A DNA stretch of 64,000 bases, taken from contig CAMYKI010000012.1 in the NCBI GenBank assembly GCA_947258985.1, positions 49,364-113,363 on the forward strand. Direction: 5' to 3'. This DNA is from an uncultured Acidimicrobiaceae bacterium. GTDB lineage: Bacteria; Actinomycetota; Acidimicrobiia; Spongiisociales; UBA5794. Below, one piece after another: positions 20,389 through 30,687 of this stretch. Position numbers and translations under genes: made by a program. The notes below the pieces were generated by a model that did no database searches, was not told the origin of the DNA, and saw nothing but the letters and a program-made list of their open reading frames with translations. The number at the start of each line of letters is the position of its first letter. Positions within the stretch are counted from its first letter, which is position 1.

Positions 20389-21141
20389 GTGTCGTTTCCC
20401 GAGGCGACATACAGGTTCTTCGGAGACTTGATCGACCTCCTCAACGACCAACCTCCCTCCGGGATCGTCGTCCGTACCTTCGACGAGTCACCCGGGGTGA
20501 AGGATCAGATAGAGGCCTGCGGGGTGCCGCACACGGAGGTCGACTTGATCCTTGCCAACGGCGAGCCTGTCGGGTTCGACCATCGGGTTGTGAACGGTGA
20601 TGTGATCAGCGTGTACCCGCGCTTCGAGTCGCTGGATATCTCGACGGTGTCGCGGGTGCGCTCCGAACCGCTGCCCGAGACATTGTTTCTGGTCGACATC
20701 AACCTCGGCAAACTCGCCAAGTACCTTCGGCTGCTCGGGTTTGATGCGCTGGCCGACGGGAATCTCGAGGATGCCGAGCTTGCCACGACCTCGGTCGAGC
20801 AGGGTCGCATCTTGCTCACAAGGGATCGGCCGCTGCTGAAACGGGCCATCGTGACCCACGGCTACCTGGTGCGCTCTACTGAACCTGCGAGACAGATTGT
20901 CGAGGTTCTCCGACGATTCGACCTCGCAGGTTCCGTCGATCCGTTCTCGCGATGTATGGAATGCAACGGCTTAGTCCGCTCTGTGGAGAAGCGAGACATT
21001 GAGCATCTGCTCGAACCGCTCACCCGCAAGCATTTCAACGACTTCACCCAGTGCGAAGGCTGCGGACGGGTCTTCTGGCGCGGGTCACACTTCAACCGGC
21101 TGCGCAACGTCATCGATGAGACCCTGGCGAACTTGGCCTGA
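20389..21141 (+). CDS. Mut7-C RNase domain protein with N-terminal ubiquitin-like Mut7-C domain
   Basis: FLVDINLGKLAKYLRLLGFDALADGN, RILLTRDRPLLKR, CMECNGLV...CEGCGRVFWRGSHFNRL; GTG start. Confidence 0.85.
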   Translation: MSFPEATYRFFGDLIDLLNDQPPSGIVVRTFDESPGVKDQIEACGVPHTEVDLILANGEPVGFDHRVVNGDVISVYPRFESLDISTVSRVRSEPLPETLFLVDINLGKLAKYLRLLGFDALADGNLEDAELATTSVEQGRILLTRDRPLLKRAIVTHGYLVRSTEPARQIVEVLRRFDLAGSVDPFSRCMECNGLVRSVEKRDIEHLLEPLTRKHFNDFTQCEGCGRVFWRGSHFNRLRNVIDETLANLA

Positions 21142-21186
21142 TCCAGGACTGCGATACTGGTTCCGTCGGCCCTAAGGAACAGCGCA

Positions 21187-21897
21187 GTGGACGTGAGTAT
21201 CGCCGGTTCGCGCGGAGACATGCCGCTCTATGTCGGCGTTCCAGATGGCGAAGGCCCGTGGCCCGGGGTGGTGGTTGTCTCCGACGCCCTGGGGATGACG
21301 ACCGATCTCTGCAATCAGGTGGATTGGCTGGCGGGTGAGGGCTACCTGGCCGCGGCACCGAACCTCTACTACTGGGGTGGCCGGGGACGTTGCCTGTTCA
21401 CCACGATGCGTCAGTTCCTCTCCGGCGAGGGCCAGGTGTACGACGATCTCGAAGCGGTGCGGCGTTGGCTACTAGAACACGATATGTGTAGCAGCAAGGT
21501 CGGGGTCATCGGTTTCTGCCTCGGCGGCGGCTTTGCTTTGCTTCTTGCCGGCATGGGTGGATACGACGCGGCAAGCGCCAACTACGGCGGGCTCACCAAA
21601 AAGTCGCTGGCGACTCTTGCCAACGCCTGCCCGGTTGTCGGCAGCTACGGCGCCCTCGACAAGGCTCTGAGCAAAGAGCCGAGGCGGATCGCAGACACGC
21701 TGTCGGCCAACTCGATTCCCTATGACGTGAAGGTCTACGCCAATGCCGGGCACGGGTTTCTCAGCGATCACGTGGACGAGGAGGTCCCGGCCTGGGCGAT
21801 GATCATGGGCAAGCTCTCCACCAATGAATATCACGAGCCGTCGGCGACGGATGCGAGGGGCCGTATCGTGGCGTTCTTCAACGAGCACTTGGCCTGA
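21187..21897 (+). CDS. Dienelactone hydrolase family protein
   Basis: GVVVVSDALGMTTDLCNQVDWLAGEGYLAAAPNLY, VGVIGFCLGGGFAL, YANAGHGFLSD. Confidence 0.85.
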   Translation: MDVSIAGSRGDMPLYVGVPDGEGPWPGVVVVSDALGMTTDLCNQVDWLAGEGYLAAAPNLYYWGGRGRCLFTTMRQFLSGEGQVYDDLEAVRRWLLEHDMCSSKVGVIGFCLGGGFALLLAGMGGYDAASANYGGLTKKSLATLANACPVVGSYGALDKALSKEPRRIADTLSANSIPYDVKVYANAGHGFLSDHVDEEVPAWAMIMGKLSTNEYHEPSATDARGRIVAFFNEHLA

Positions 21898-21912
21898 GAG
21901 AGGGTTGCAGGG

Positions 21913-22914
21913 GTGACGACGAAGCTCGGCGTGATCGACTGGCTGCTCGAGAGTGAGGAGCCGTGGACTCGGTATCGCACGCTGATTGATATTGCCGACC
22001 GTCCCGACGACGACCCCGAGGTGATCGACGCCCGCCACGAGATGCTCGAGCATCCCGCAGTACTCGGGCTGATCCGGCAGTCTGCTTCCTGGCCCGCCTA
22101 CCCGCTGAAGCGACACAACGATGCCGCTCATCCGCTGTACGCGATCAGCACGCTGGCCGACTTCGGCCTCCAGCGGGAGGATCTCGAAATCGCTGAGATA
22201 GCCGGATTGGTGATGGCGCACTTCGACGGCGACGGCTTCGAGACGCTGCTCTGGCTGCCTCGATTCCTCACCAAACAAGAAGACGTCGAAGCATGGAGTT
22301 GGATGTTGTGTGACTCTCCGACACTGCTGCACTCCTTGCTCGCCTTCGGCTACGGAGACGAACCATCGGTCCGACAAGCTGTGACCGCCCTCGCCGGCAG
22401 AGTCGCCGACAACGGATGGCGATGCGGCGCAGCCGAAGGCTTGCCCAAATTCTCAGGACCCGGGCGAAAGGACGACACGTGTCCCATCGCCACCATCTAC
22501 TCGCTCAAGGCGCTCTCGATGGTCCCGGAATTGCGCGACTCGACAATCACGGCCAGCGGCATCGAGGCAATCCTCTCCCACTGGGAACATCAGCAGGAAC
22601 TCAAGCTGAGATTGTTCGGGATCGGCACCGACTTCCGCAAGCTCAAATATCCCTACGTCTGGTACGACATCCTGCACGTCAGTGACGTCATCAGCCGTTT
22701 CCCGGCCGGCCGCAACGACGACAGGTTCGCCGAGATGGTGAGTCAGATCGAGGTGCAGGCCGATGAAGATGGTCGCTACACCGCAGGTTCGATGTATCGA
22801 GCATGGAAAGGGTGGAGCTTCGCCGAAAAGAGCGTGCCGTCGCCGTTCCTCACCATGCTGGTGAAGCGCATCCAGGCTCGGATGGCCTCGGGGACCGCTG
22901 GACCAATGTCGTGA
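21913..22914 (+). CDS. Hypothetical protein, possible alpha/alpha-toroid (terpenoid-cyclase-like) fold
   Basis: MTTKLGVIDWLLESEEPWTRYRTLIDIADRP...; GTG start. Confidence 0.5.
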   Translation: MTTKLGVIDWLLESEEPWTRYRTLIDIADRPDDDPEVIDARHEMLEHPAVLGLIRQSASWPAYPLKRHNDAAHPLYAISTLADFGLQREDLEIAEIAGLVMAHFDGDGFETLLWLPRFLTKQEDVEAWSWMLCDSPTLLHSLLAFGYGDEPSVRQAVTALAGRVADNGWRCGAAEGLPKFSGPGRKDDTCPIATIYSLKALSMVPELRDSTITASGIEAILSHWEHQQELKLRLFGIGTDFRKLKYPYVWYDILHVSDVISRFPAGRNDDRFAEMVSQIEVQADEDGRYTAGSMYRAWKGWSFAEKSVPSPFLTMLVKRIQARMASGTAGPMS

Positions 22915-22999
22915 GGGCTCAGCACTACAACCAGGGCTAGGTGGTCTTTCAGGGTGATTCCCCATGGCGCGACCCGACCGTGGTGTCGATCATTGCCCC

Positions 23000-24001
23000 A
23001 TGAACCGCACTACCGCGATCCGTCGGACGAGAACTGCCGCCTTTGTGTTCCTCTCGGCGTTGCTGATGGTGACTGCCTCGGAACGCGTTTACTGGTACCT
23101 GGGCGGAGCGAATCTCGAGTCGATCTTCGCTATCGCCGGGTTCTACGTACTGCCGACGCTCGCTGCCCTCTGGGCAATCGGAAGCGGGCCATCGAACCGG
23201 CTCCACCAGATGATCCTTGCCGGAGCCATATTCGGCTTCGTAGTGGAAGGCGTGCTCACACCGGTGATCTACGAGGACGGTCCGCTACCCGTCATGGCCG
23301 CCCTCTTCGTCGGCTGGCATGGCTTGTTCAGTGTCGTCGGGTTCTGGTATCTGACCAGGCGGTGGCTGCTTGCCGGGCGGCGTCGCCTCCTCGCGGCGAG
23401 CGCAACTGCGATGGGCGCCTATTGGGGCGTCTGGTCGCTGGGATATCGCCTGCCGAGCGCCTTCGAGGATTTTGAGGAGCCGTTTGAGGTCATGGGACCG
23501 GGCGACTTCGCTGTGTATGCGCTCACCGTTGGTGGCGTCTTCGCTCTCGGCCACTATCTGATCGGTTTTGTGTGGCCGGAGAGATTTGCTCCCGGCAAGT
23601 GGGGGAGACGGAGCATTGCGCTGTTGCTTCTGGGGTACGGCGCACTTGCGGTTCTTCCTGTGGTCCCCTGGGCGCCGGTCAAGTTTGCGATTCTGGTTGG
23701 GGGATCCGTCTGGTTGTTACGGCGCAGCCGGGGAGCTACCCCGGGTGAGCCGACTGCGATCGAGGCGTTGCAGGGCCACGCAAGCCCCCGTGACTTTGCT
23801 CTACTCATGCTCATGCCGGTAGCTGCCGCGGTGTCCTATGCGGTCGGGTGGTCGTTTGACCCCGGTGACACGCTCGTCGAAGGGATCTTCACGACGTTCT
23901 CGATCGGGCAGGTGATTGCCGGGCTGGTCGCGTTTGTCTGGGCGGCTCGTCGGTCGTTGCGGCGTACCAACCAGGAGCCGGCATTCTCAAACGTCGAGTA
24001 G
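23000..24001 (+). CDS. Hypothetical multi-pass membrane protein
   Basis: Repeated hydrophobic segments; ATG 23000 within ORF 22964..24001. Confidence 0.6.
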   Translation: MNRTTAIRRTRTAAFVFLSALLMVTASERVYWYLGGANLESIFAIAGFYVLPTLAALWAIGSGPSNRLHQMILAGAIFGFVVEGVLTPVIYEDGPLPVMAALFVGWHGLFSVVGFWYLTRRWLLAGRRRLLAASATAMGAYWGVWSLGYRLPSAFEDFEEPFEVMGPGDFAVYALTVGGVFALGHYLIGFVWPERFAPGKWGRRSIALLLLGYGALAVLPVVPWAPVKFAILVGGSVWLLRRSRGATPGEPTAIEALQGHASPRDFALLMLMPVAAAVSYAVGWSFDPGDTLVEGIFTTFSIGQVIAGLVAFVWAARRSLRRTNQEPAFSNVE

Positions 24002-24922
24002 CCAGCGCGCCGTCTCGATGTGCCGGGGCAGCATGTTGCCGCGCTCGAAGCCCCAAGCGACGGCCTGGCCAAACGCCCAGAGACGAGCACGATCTCGATC
24101 TAGCCCCAACTCGCCGGTCAATCGATCGAGGCGGCGGACCACCGCATCCCGGCTGTGGCCAAACTCGTACGAGCGGATGATCGGGCTCAGCCCGAACTCG
24201 CGCTCCCCGATGAGGGGCTTGGGGTCGATCGCCAACCAGGGCTCCCGCCGGGCCCGCAGTACGTTGTCGCCGTGCAGATCCTGGTGCAGCAGCACCTGTT
24301 CTCCCTGAGAGCCGGCCAACCCGACCAGCGTGTCGATCGCCTCGCTGAGCAGCAAGTGCTCGAACGGCTCACCTGCCCGTTCCCATTCCTCCGGAAGGTT
24401 GTGCACCCAACGGGCGACCTCGTCCTCGAGCGACCCGAAGGGTGCAGACGCCGCAACCCACAGCCTTGGCAAGAGGTCGATCATTGCGCCTAGGCCCACC
24501 TGAGCGGCGGTCGTTGATAGGTGCGTTCCGGGGTCGCACCGTTCCACGAGAAGGGCGTTGGCTTCGGCGTCGTGGTCGATCAGCCGGATTGCCCCGTTGC
24601 CTCCCCACCGCGCAAGAGCCGCTGCTTCGTGCTCACTCTCCCGATGTGGGTACTGGATCTTCAACACGATTTGCTCCCTGGCTCGGTTGACCGGAACGAC
24701 CAGCGACACGTACGAGGCGTCGTACGGGGCGCCGAGATCCAGGTTCCATCGATCGGCACAGGCGGCCAGGGTGGCCGGGAGAGAGCCGAGCCAGGTCCTG
24801 CCTGCTTCGGAGTCCCGCAACCAGTCGAGGCCGGCCGGGATCACGGTCGGAGGGAATGCACGTCGACCACTCAGCTCTTGTTCACCGAAGCTGCGAGCGC
24901 GTTGATCCCATCCACGAAGCAC
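23987..24922 (-). CDS. Aminoglycoside phosphotransferase family protein (APH(6)/streptomycin kinase-like)
   Basis: VLKIQYPHRESEHEAAALARWGGNGAIRLIDHD, VLLHQDLHGDNVLRARREPWLAIDPKPLIGEREFGLSPIIRSYE. Confidence 0.82.
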   Translation of the reverse strand: MLRGWDQRARSFGEQELSGRRAFPPTVIPAGLDWLRDSEAGRTWLGSLPATLAACADRWNLDLGAPYDASYVSLVVPVNRAREQIVLKIQYPHRESEHEAAALARWGGNGAIRLIDHDAEANALLVERCDPGTHLSTTAAQVGLGAMIDLLPRLWVAASAPFGSLEDEVARWVHNLPEEWERAGEPFEHLLLSEAIDTLVGLAGSQGEQVLLHQDLHGDNVLRARREPWLAIDPKPLIGEREFGLSPIIRSYEFGHSRDAVVRRLDRLTGELGLDRDRARLWAFGQAVAWGFERGNMLPRHIETARWLLDV

Positions 24923-26283
24923 TCGATGGGTGCTTCAACCAGACCGGCGCCGACCATTCCGGTTCCCGGGACCTTGCCGGCGACACCCGTGTTGATCTGC
25001 GGCAAGACGCCGGTGCGGACAACACGCCCCGCATCGATTCCGGTTGGCGTGCCCCGGAACTCCAACATCGGGATCTGGTACGACGGATGCTCGGCCAGGG
25101 TGATCTCGTACATCGCCAACGTGCGCCGCACTGCTCCGGCGGCTGTTCCGCCGACGAACCCAACGATGGCCGGCGCTGCCGCCATGGCGAAGCCGCCCAA
25201 CCCAACGGTTTCGGTGATCGTCGAATCACCGATGTCGGGGCTGGCGTCCTCCTCGGTGAATGCCCCGAGATACAGCCCAGCGACCGGTGGGGCTGGGGCG
25301 GTGAACCACTCGTCCCCGGTGCCGGAGAGGCGCACGCCAAAGTCGGTGCCGTTGCGAGCCATGACCGTCACCAGGCTGGATGCGGTCACACCGGCTGCGG
25401 CATCCGAGCCGAGCTTGCCTGCCGCCATCACCAGATTGAGCATGAAGTGATCGTTGCCGTCGACGAACTTGAATACCTCGAGGCGTTGATCGACGGGGGC
25501 GTCGGCACCCTCGACCAGGGCAGCGCCGATCTCTCGAAGGAACAACGAGGTCACCGCTCGATTGCGATTGTGCCCGTCGTCACCCATCTGCAGCGCCTGT
25601 GCAATCAGCGACTGCAGGTCGACCGGCCCCCGGCTGCGCAGAGCCGCTCCAAGCACCGGTCCCAGCACACGGTCCATCCACTGCAAGCGCTCGATGACCT
25701 CGGGAGCAAATGCCCCGTAGCGGAGCACCTTCCCTAGGCCCTCATTGAGTGTCGAATACGAAACTCCACTCCCGGCGCCGTCTTCGATGACCGCAACGGG
25801 CATAGACGGCGACGTGACGCCGGCCATCGGTCCGACCGCACCGTGATGGTGACACGGAGACAGCTCAATTTCGCCCCGAGCCGCTCTGGCTGTGGCGTCG
25901 TCCGGATCGGAGGCCAGGCCCTCATAGAGCATCGCCCCGATGATGGCTCCCCGCATCGGTCCGCTGGCGCGCTCCCACTCGATCGGAGGCCCGGCGTGGA
26001 ACAGTGTGCGCTCACTCATGCCGGCAAAGACATCCCGGGCGATACGCACGTCAACGAGATGGGGCCGAACCGCCAGCAGCCTGTCGACGGCAGCTGCGTT
26101 GGCTTCCGCCATCCGACCGTCTGTGGCCAGCCGGGCCAGCGCCGCCGCCGTGTCGGGGTGAGGCGGCTGCCAGTCGGCGCGAAACACAGTCGATCCCTGC
26201 TGTTCTATCGAGTCGGCAAGCATGTCGGTCCCCGCTGTTGCGACGACCGGATCGTTATCGAGAAGTGGGCTGAGATCAGTCAT
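24871..26283 (-). CDS. DUF1116 protein (YlbE/AllG-like)
   Basis: RPHLVDVRIARDVFAGMSERTLFHAGPPIEWERASGPMRGAIIGAMLYEG, CHHHGAVGPMAGVTSPSMPV. Confidence 0.85.
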   Translation of the reverse strand: MTDLSPLLDNDPVVATAGTDMLADSIEQQGSTVFRADWQPPHPDTAAALARLATDGRMAEANAAAVDRLLAVRPHLVDVRIARDVFAGMSERTLFHAGPPIEWERASGPMRGAIIGAMLYEGLASDPDDATARAARGEIELSPCHHHGAVGPMAGVTSPSMPVAVIEDGAGSGVSYSTLNEGLGKVLRYGAFAPEVIERLQWMDRVLGPVLGAALRSRGPVDLQSLIAQALQMGDDGHNRNRAVTSLFLREIGAALVEGADAPVDQRLEVFKFVDGNDHFMLNLVMAAGKLGSDAAAGVTASSLVTVMARNGTDFGVRLSGTGDEWFTAPAPPVAGLYLGAFTEEDASPDIGDSTITETVGLGGFAMAAAPAIVGFVGGTAAGAVRRTLAMYEITLAEHPSYQIPMLEFRGTPTGIDAGRVVRTGVLPQINTGVAGKVPGTGMVGAGLVEAPIECFVDGINALAASVNKS

Positions 26284-27710
26284 ACCGCCGTCCTTGTCGT
26301 AGCCAGGCGAGCCGCTTCCATCGCTGCGGCCGCGTTCGAGAGCCACACCGACGCCCCCGCAGCGTGGAGAGCGCTGGCCTGAGCGTCCCGGTTCTGGGGG
26401 TCACCGCGGGTCCCGCACAGCGAGACCACGACGGCGGATCCTGCGCTAATCGCCTCTTCGATTACTGGTGCCAATTCGGCCGCGGGGTCGGCATTGGAGC
26501 CGAAGCCGAGGACGACGTCCATAAGAATCACCCCGATCGACGGATCGGCGGCCGCCGCGGCAAGTCGCTCGATGCGAACGGTCTGGTCGATCATCGGGTG
26601 AGCGCGGCCCTGGGTGTACTCATCATCGCCGTAGTCGATGAAGGTGTGGCCGGAGTCTCCCTCACGCTTGCCGATGTCGCCGAGCAGGGGCATCGCCACG
26701 AAGTGGGCCTCATCTCGGAGGGTTCCTCCCGAAAAGAGCCCCCGGACTGTGCCGCCACGGTGATCGTCCTGCGATACCTCCCACGAGGCGTAGCGGACCG
26801 ACGGCTTGCCCAGTTTGGCGAGGACCTCCCCGGCGCCTTCCTCGAGGGTGGTCTCGCCCATGAAGGTGATGACGACCGGTTTGATGCACTCGGCCGCTGC
26901 CGCCCGCACCCGGGCCGCGACCGGCAGAGCAGGAGGCTTGCTGATGACCGATATGACATCTACCGATGGATCGGCGTCGAGGGCTGCGAGCCCCTGCAGG
27001 GTCGAGATGGCGCCGATGTCCTCCGACAGATCGTGGCTCCCGGTTCCCAAGGCGTGCCTGACGCCCACACCGGCGTCGTCGAGCAGGCAGAGCATCTGCT
27101 GGATACCGGTGCCGGAAGCGCCGACGATGCCGACCGGCCCCGGTGGCACGGCGTTGGCAAAACCCAGCCCGAGCCCGTTGACGACGGCGGTGCCACAGTC
27201 CGGTCCCATCACGAGCAGGTCGTGGTCGGCTCCGAATTGCTTCAGGAGCAGTTCCTGTTCGACGGGTACGTTGTCGCTGAAGATCATGACATGCCGACCG
27301 GTGTGCAGCGCCTCCATTGCCTCAACGAAGGCATGTTCGCCGGGGACCGAGAGAAGCACGATGTTGGCCTCGCCGGCGTCGGCCGCGGTACCTACGGTCT
27401 TCGGATCCGGGGCGTCGAGTCCGCCGGACGGTGCTGCTTTGTGACTCAATGCATCCTCGAGAACCTGGTGGGCAAGCGTGATGGCCTCCTCCCCTTCGCC
27501 CCGCAGCGCCAGCAATAGGTCGTTGGTGCCGGCGCCGGCGACCGCGGCCATATCGAAGGCCATGTCTTCGAGCAGGCTCAGGTTGAGCTCTGTTGCCATC
27601 GCAACCAGGGCGTCGTCGATCCCGGGGACGTCCTGTAGCGCCCGGCTGGCCTGCATCAGCCGCACCGAATCGTGGTAGCGGCCGGGGAATAGCTCAACCC
27701 GAGAGATCAT
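26280..27710 (-). CDS. fdrA: FdrA family protein (AllF-like; acyl-CoA synthetase-type fold)
   Basis: MISRVELFPGRYHDSVRLMQAS, VMGPDCGTAVVNGLGLGFANAVPPGPVGIVGASGTGIQQ, FSGGTLRDEA. Confidence 0.88.
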   Translation of the reverse strand: MISRVELFPGRYHDSVRLMQASRALQDVPGIDDALVAMATELNLSLLEDMAFDMAAVAGAGTNDLLLALRGEGEEAITLAHQVLEDALSHKAAPSGGLDAPDPKTVGTAADAGEANIVLLSVPGEHAFVEAMEALHTGRHVMIFSDNVPVEQELLLKQFGADHDLLVMGPDCGTAVVNGLGLGFANAVPPGPVGIVGASGTGIQQMLCLLDDAGVGVRHALGTGSHDLSEDIGAISTLQGLAALDADPSVDVISVISKPPALPVAARVRAAAAECIKPVVITFMGETTLEEGAGEVLAKLGKPSVRYASWEVSQDDHRGGTVRGLFSGGTLRDEAHFVAMPLLGDIGKREGDSGHTFIDYGDDEYTQGRAHPMIDQTVRIERLAAAAADPSIGVILMDVVLGFGSNADPAAELAPVIEEAISAGSAVVVSLCGTRGDPQNRDAQASALHAAGASVWLSNAAAAMEAARLATTRTAV

Positions 27711-28591
27711 GTCTGGCTCCGATCTGAATCTGAATTGTCTTGGATCAACGCCTCGGCTGCGCAGACGATGCCGGCAGCGAGGGCGGGACCTGAACTATGC
27801 CCGACGCTCTGGAGGCGGGCGTGTGACTGTGTGATGTCGCCCCTGCCGGTGAGCGCCCTCAGGAAGGCTCCGGCCGGTTCGGCGACCTCGCCGCGCAAGG
27901 CATGCCGGATGAGGGCGGCGGAGAAGGTAGTGGTGCGGGCATCGGCGATGAGCGTCATCGGCAGGGCACATTGGTCAAGCATCTCGATAGCGGGTCGGTG
28001 GCATAGGGATCTGCTCAACGTTCTGACTCCGGCGATGACACCCGCCATGTAGTCATCGCCCTCGGGTGTCAGTCCGGGCCCCCTCCCGATGTGCGGCTCG
28101 GCCGCGGCGATGAAAGCCGCCGGGGACCAGACGACGAGAGCATCTCGGAGTGTTGCGGCTTCTATGGTGGGCACGGCTGCCGGGAACCCTTGTATCGCCG
28201 TTCCCAATTGCTCGGGGGTGACTGTGGGCAACACCGGAACGGGATCCCACCAGCGGGCCACCCTGACTGTGAGACCTCCGAAGGCGACTCGTCCGACACC
28301 AATCTCGACGGCTTCTCCGTGATTAAGAACGCCAAGTGGGCCGTCGGTGGAGTTGGCCGCCATCTCGACGGCGTTGGGGAGACGGGTAGCGTCCCGCGTC
28401 GAAATCACGATGACGGTGTCGCCGACGAGCAGCCAGGCAGCGTAGTCGGAAGCGCCCAGGACCGTTGCGGTCCCGGGCACGGTGAGCAGGTCGCGGACGG
28501 CGACACTGGCGACTGCGGTCACCCTCACGGGTGCCTGAGTCGAACGGACTTCAATCGCCGTGTGGCGCGTCCCAACCGCAGATGCGGCCAT
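27707..28591 (-). CDS. DUF2877 protein (YlbF/AllH-like)
   Basis: GRGPGLTPEGDDYMAGVIAGVRTL and position in the fdrA operon. Confidence 0.8.
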   Translation of the reverse strand: MAASAVGTRHTAIEVRSTQAPVRVTAVASVAVRDLLTVPGTATVLGASDYAAWLLVGDTVIVISTRDATRLPNAVEMAANSTDGPLGVLNHGEAVEIGVGRVAFGGLTVRVARWWDPVPVLPTVTPEQLGTAIQGFPAAVPTIEAATLRDALVVWSPAAFIAAAEPHIGRGPGLTPEGDDYMAGVIAGVRTLSRSLCHRPAIEMLDQCALPMTLIADARTTTFSAALIRHALRGEVAEPAGAFLRALTGRGDITQSHARLQSVGHSSGPALAAGIVCAAEALIQDNSDSDRSQT

Positions 28592-28593
28592 GG

Positions 28594-29700
28594 CTACCCG
28601 ACGTCGACGATGGCAGCGACCGGTCCGCCTCCACTCGGCCCCTGGTGAAGAGCCGCCACGGAAACAAAGACTGCAGCGTCGTTCACCGCGGCGCCCACGA
28701 CACCACCGACGGCTCCCTTGATGTGTCTGTGGTGATGGACGTCCGAGTCGTCGAGTGCGACCTGCCGCCTGCCGCGCAACCGTGAGGTCGGATCCGCCTC
28801 ACACTTCACGAAAACATTGACGAGTTTGTCGCCGAGATCCTGATAGACGGCGCGTTCTGGGAGATCAAGGCCGGCATCGCGGATTGCCCGGTAGACGCCT
28901 TCCTGGTCGAGGGCGTCGTTCATGACGTCGTGGCCGATGCGATAACGGCCACCTGCTCCGGGGGCGTTGCCGACGACGACAGTCTGAGCCTGGTCGAGTT
29001 CGACACCAGAGGAGCAGGATGCCACCGACGAGAAGAGACTCAGATCATGACCGATCTGTTCGGCGGTCGGCATGTCGATCTCTCCAAGCGCAACCGCAAT
29101 CCCGAGTGCCGAGGTGCCGTTGGAGACGTTCATCGACTCGAGCGGATCCTCCGTGAACACTGTATGCCCGCGTGACTTGGCATCGTTGATGGTGTCCATG
29201 ACGAGAAGAGGAGTCTTCGTTTGCACATAGTGGACGTCGGCCGGGTCTTCGATTCCGGCCTCGGCCATGGCACGGCGCACGCCTTCGGCCACCTTGGTGA
29301 CCATCTCCGGCCTGCCGATGTCCTCGGGCAGGATTACATCGCTCATCGCATAGCCGACTGCCAGCCGGGGCTCATCCGTCGCCGGGCCCTCGTCTTCGAC
29401 CTTGGCAAAGACGGTCGCGTGCGGGCAGAGGATCCCGTCCGTCCCACCGGACCAGACCATTGGAATCTCTTTCACCACGTCGTATGGCCTGGTTCCCTTG
29501 TCCATGAGAACCTTGCGGAATGCCTGGTCGGCCAGGATTCGGGTGAAGTCGTTGACTCCGCCGTTGCCCTCGGTCTTGCCGACGACCGCCACGACACCAT
29601 CGGCGTCGAATGCGCCCTCTTCGATCAGGGCTGCCAGCCCGGATGCATCACTAACACTTTCGAGAACGACCTTCCGTACCTCGATGGCCATGGTTCCCAC
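28594..29700 (-). CDS. Ring-opening amidohydrolase (cyanuric acid amidohydrolase/barbiturase family)
   Basis: [84 protein letters not shown]; three-repeat Lys/Ser pattern of the family. Confidence 0.85.
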   Translation of the reverse strand: MGTMAIEVRKVVLESVSDASGLAALIEEGAFDADGVVAVVGKTEGNGGVNDFTRILADQAFRKVLMDKGTRPYDVVKEIPMVWSGGTDGILCPHATVFAKVEDEGPATDEPRLAVGYAMSDVILPEDIGRPEMVTKVAEGVRRAMAEAGIEDPADVHYVQTKTPLLVMDTINDAKSRGHTVFTEDPLESMNVSNGTSALGIAVALGEIDMPTAEQIGHDLSLFSSVASCSSGVELDQAQTVVVGNAPGAGGRYRIGHDVMNDALDQEGVYRAIRDAGLDLPERAVYQDLGDKLVNVFVKCEADPTSRLRGRRQVALDDSDVHHHRHIKGAVGGVVGAAVNDAAVFVSVAALHQGPSGGGPVAAIVDVG

Positions 29701-29854
29701 TTCCTTTCCTCGCCGAAGCCTTCGACTCGATGCACCGTTGCGCCGCGGTGCGAATAATCCATCATCGGATCAACCACCTTTCGAGACTAGGGACGAACGG
29801 CCCTCAGTGGGCGGCAGATCGGGAGACACTGGTGGCGCTGCGTACACTGGCCGA

Positions 29855-30625
29855 ATGAGATCAATTGCGATTGTGCGTGGTGTGCCGGATTCCTTTGCCG
29901 ATGCGCTGGTGATTGGGGAAACGCCGACGATCGATGTCGATCGCGCTCGGGAACAGCACGCCGTATATACGGAATTCCTGGCAGCCAACGGCTACGAGCT
30001 AACGATGCTCGAATCGGATGAGGCCCTGCCGGACTGTCCGTTCGTCGAAGACACCGCAGTGATACTCGATACCGTGGCGGTCCTCACCAGGCCGGGGGCC
30101 GAGGCGAGGCGTGGCGAGGTGAGAGCAATGGCCGGGGCCCTCGAAGCCCTGATGCCCACTCGCAACATCACCCGCCCGGGAACGCTCGACGGAGGCGATG
30201 TGCTCCGCCTCGGCCGAACCGTCTACGTCGGATTGTCGGCACGCACCAACAGAGACGGGATCAACCAGCTTGCCGGCATCGCTGCACAAGGTGGACTCGA
30301 GACCGTCGCCGTCCCGGTTGGCGACGTGCTTCATCTCAAATCAGCCGTCGCCAGACTCGACGAAGAGACTGTTCTGCTCGCACCGAGTTGTGTCGACCGG
30401 AACCTGTTCTCCGGATACCGCATCATCGAAAAGGTCCCCGAGGAGGCTCACCTTGCGAGCGTGCTCACCCTGGGCAATGGTTCCATGGCGGCGACGACAA
30501 CGGCACCGCAGACTTTGGATCGTCTCCGCCATTCTGGATATGACCCGGTTCTTGTCGATTCGTCGGAGTTTCAGGCCGCAGACGGCGGGTTGACGTGCCT
30601 GTCGGTGTTGATTGATTCACCCTGA
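29855..30625 (+). CDS. Dimethylargininase-like protein (DDAH, guanidino-group-modifying family)
   Basis: CPFVEDTAVILDTVAVLTRPGAEARRGEV, GTLDGGDVLRLGRTVYVGLSARTNRDGI, ADGGLTCLSVLI. Confidence 0.87.
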   Translation: MRSIAIVRGVPDSFADALVIGETPTIDVDRAREQHAVYTEFLAANGYELTMLESDEALPDCPFVEDTAVILDTVAVLTRPGAEARRGEVRAMAGALEALMPTRNITRPGTLDGGDVLRLGRTVYVGLSARTNRDGINQLAGIAAQGGLETVAVPVGDVLHLKSAVARLDEETVLLAPSCVDRNLFSGYRIIEKVPEEAHLASVLTLGNGSMAATTTAPQTLDRLRHSGYDPVLVDSSEFQAADGGLTCLSVLIDSP

Positions 30626-30687
30626 TGACGCTCTCGGCTCCCGCGGTGTCTCTCAAGACCGGATCGTTTGGCGTCGAATAGGAAACC

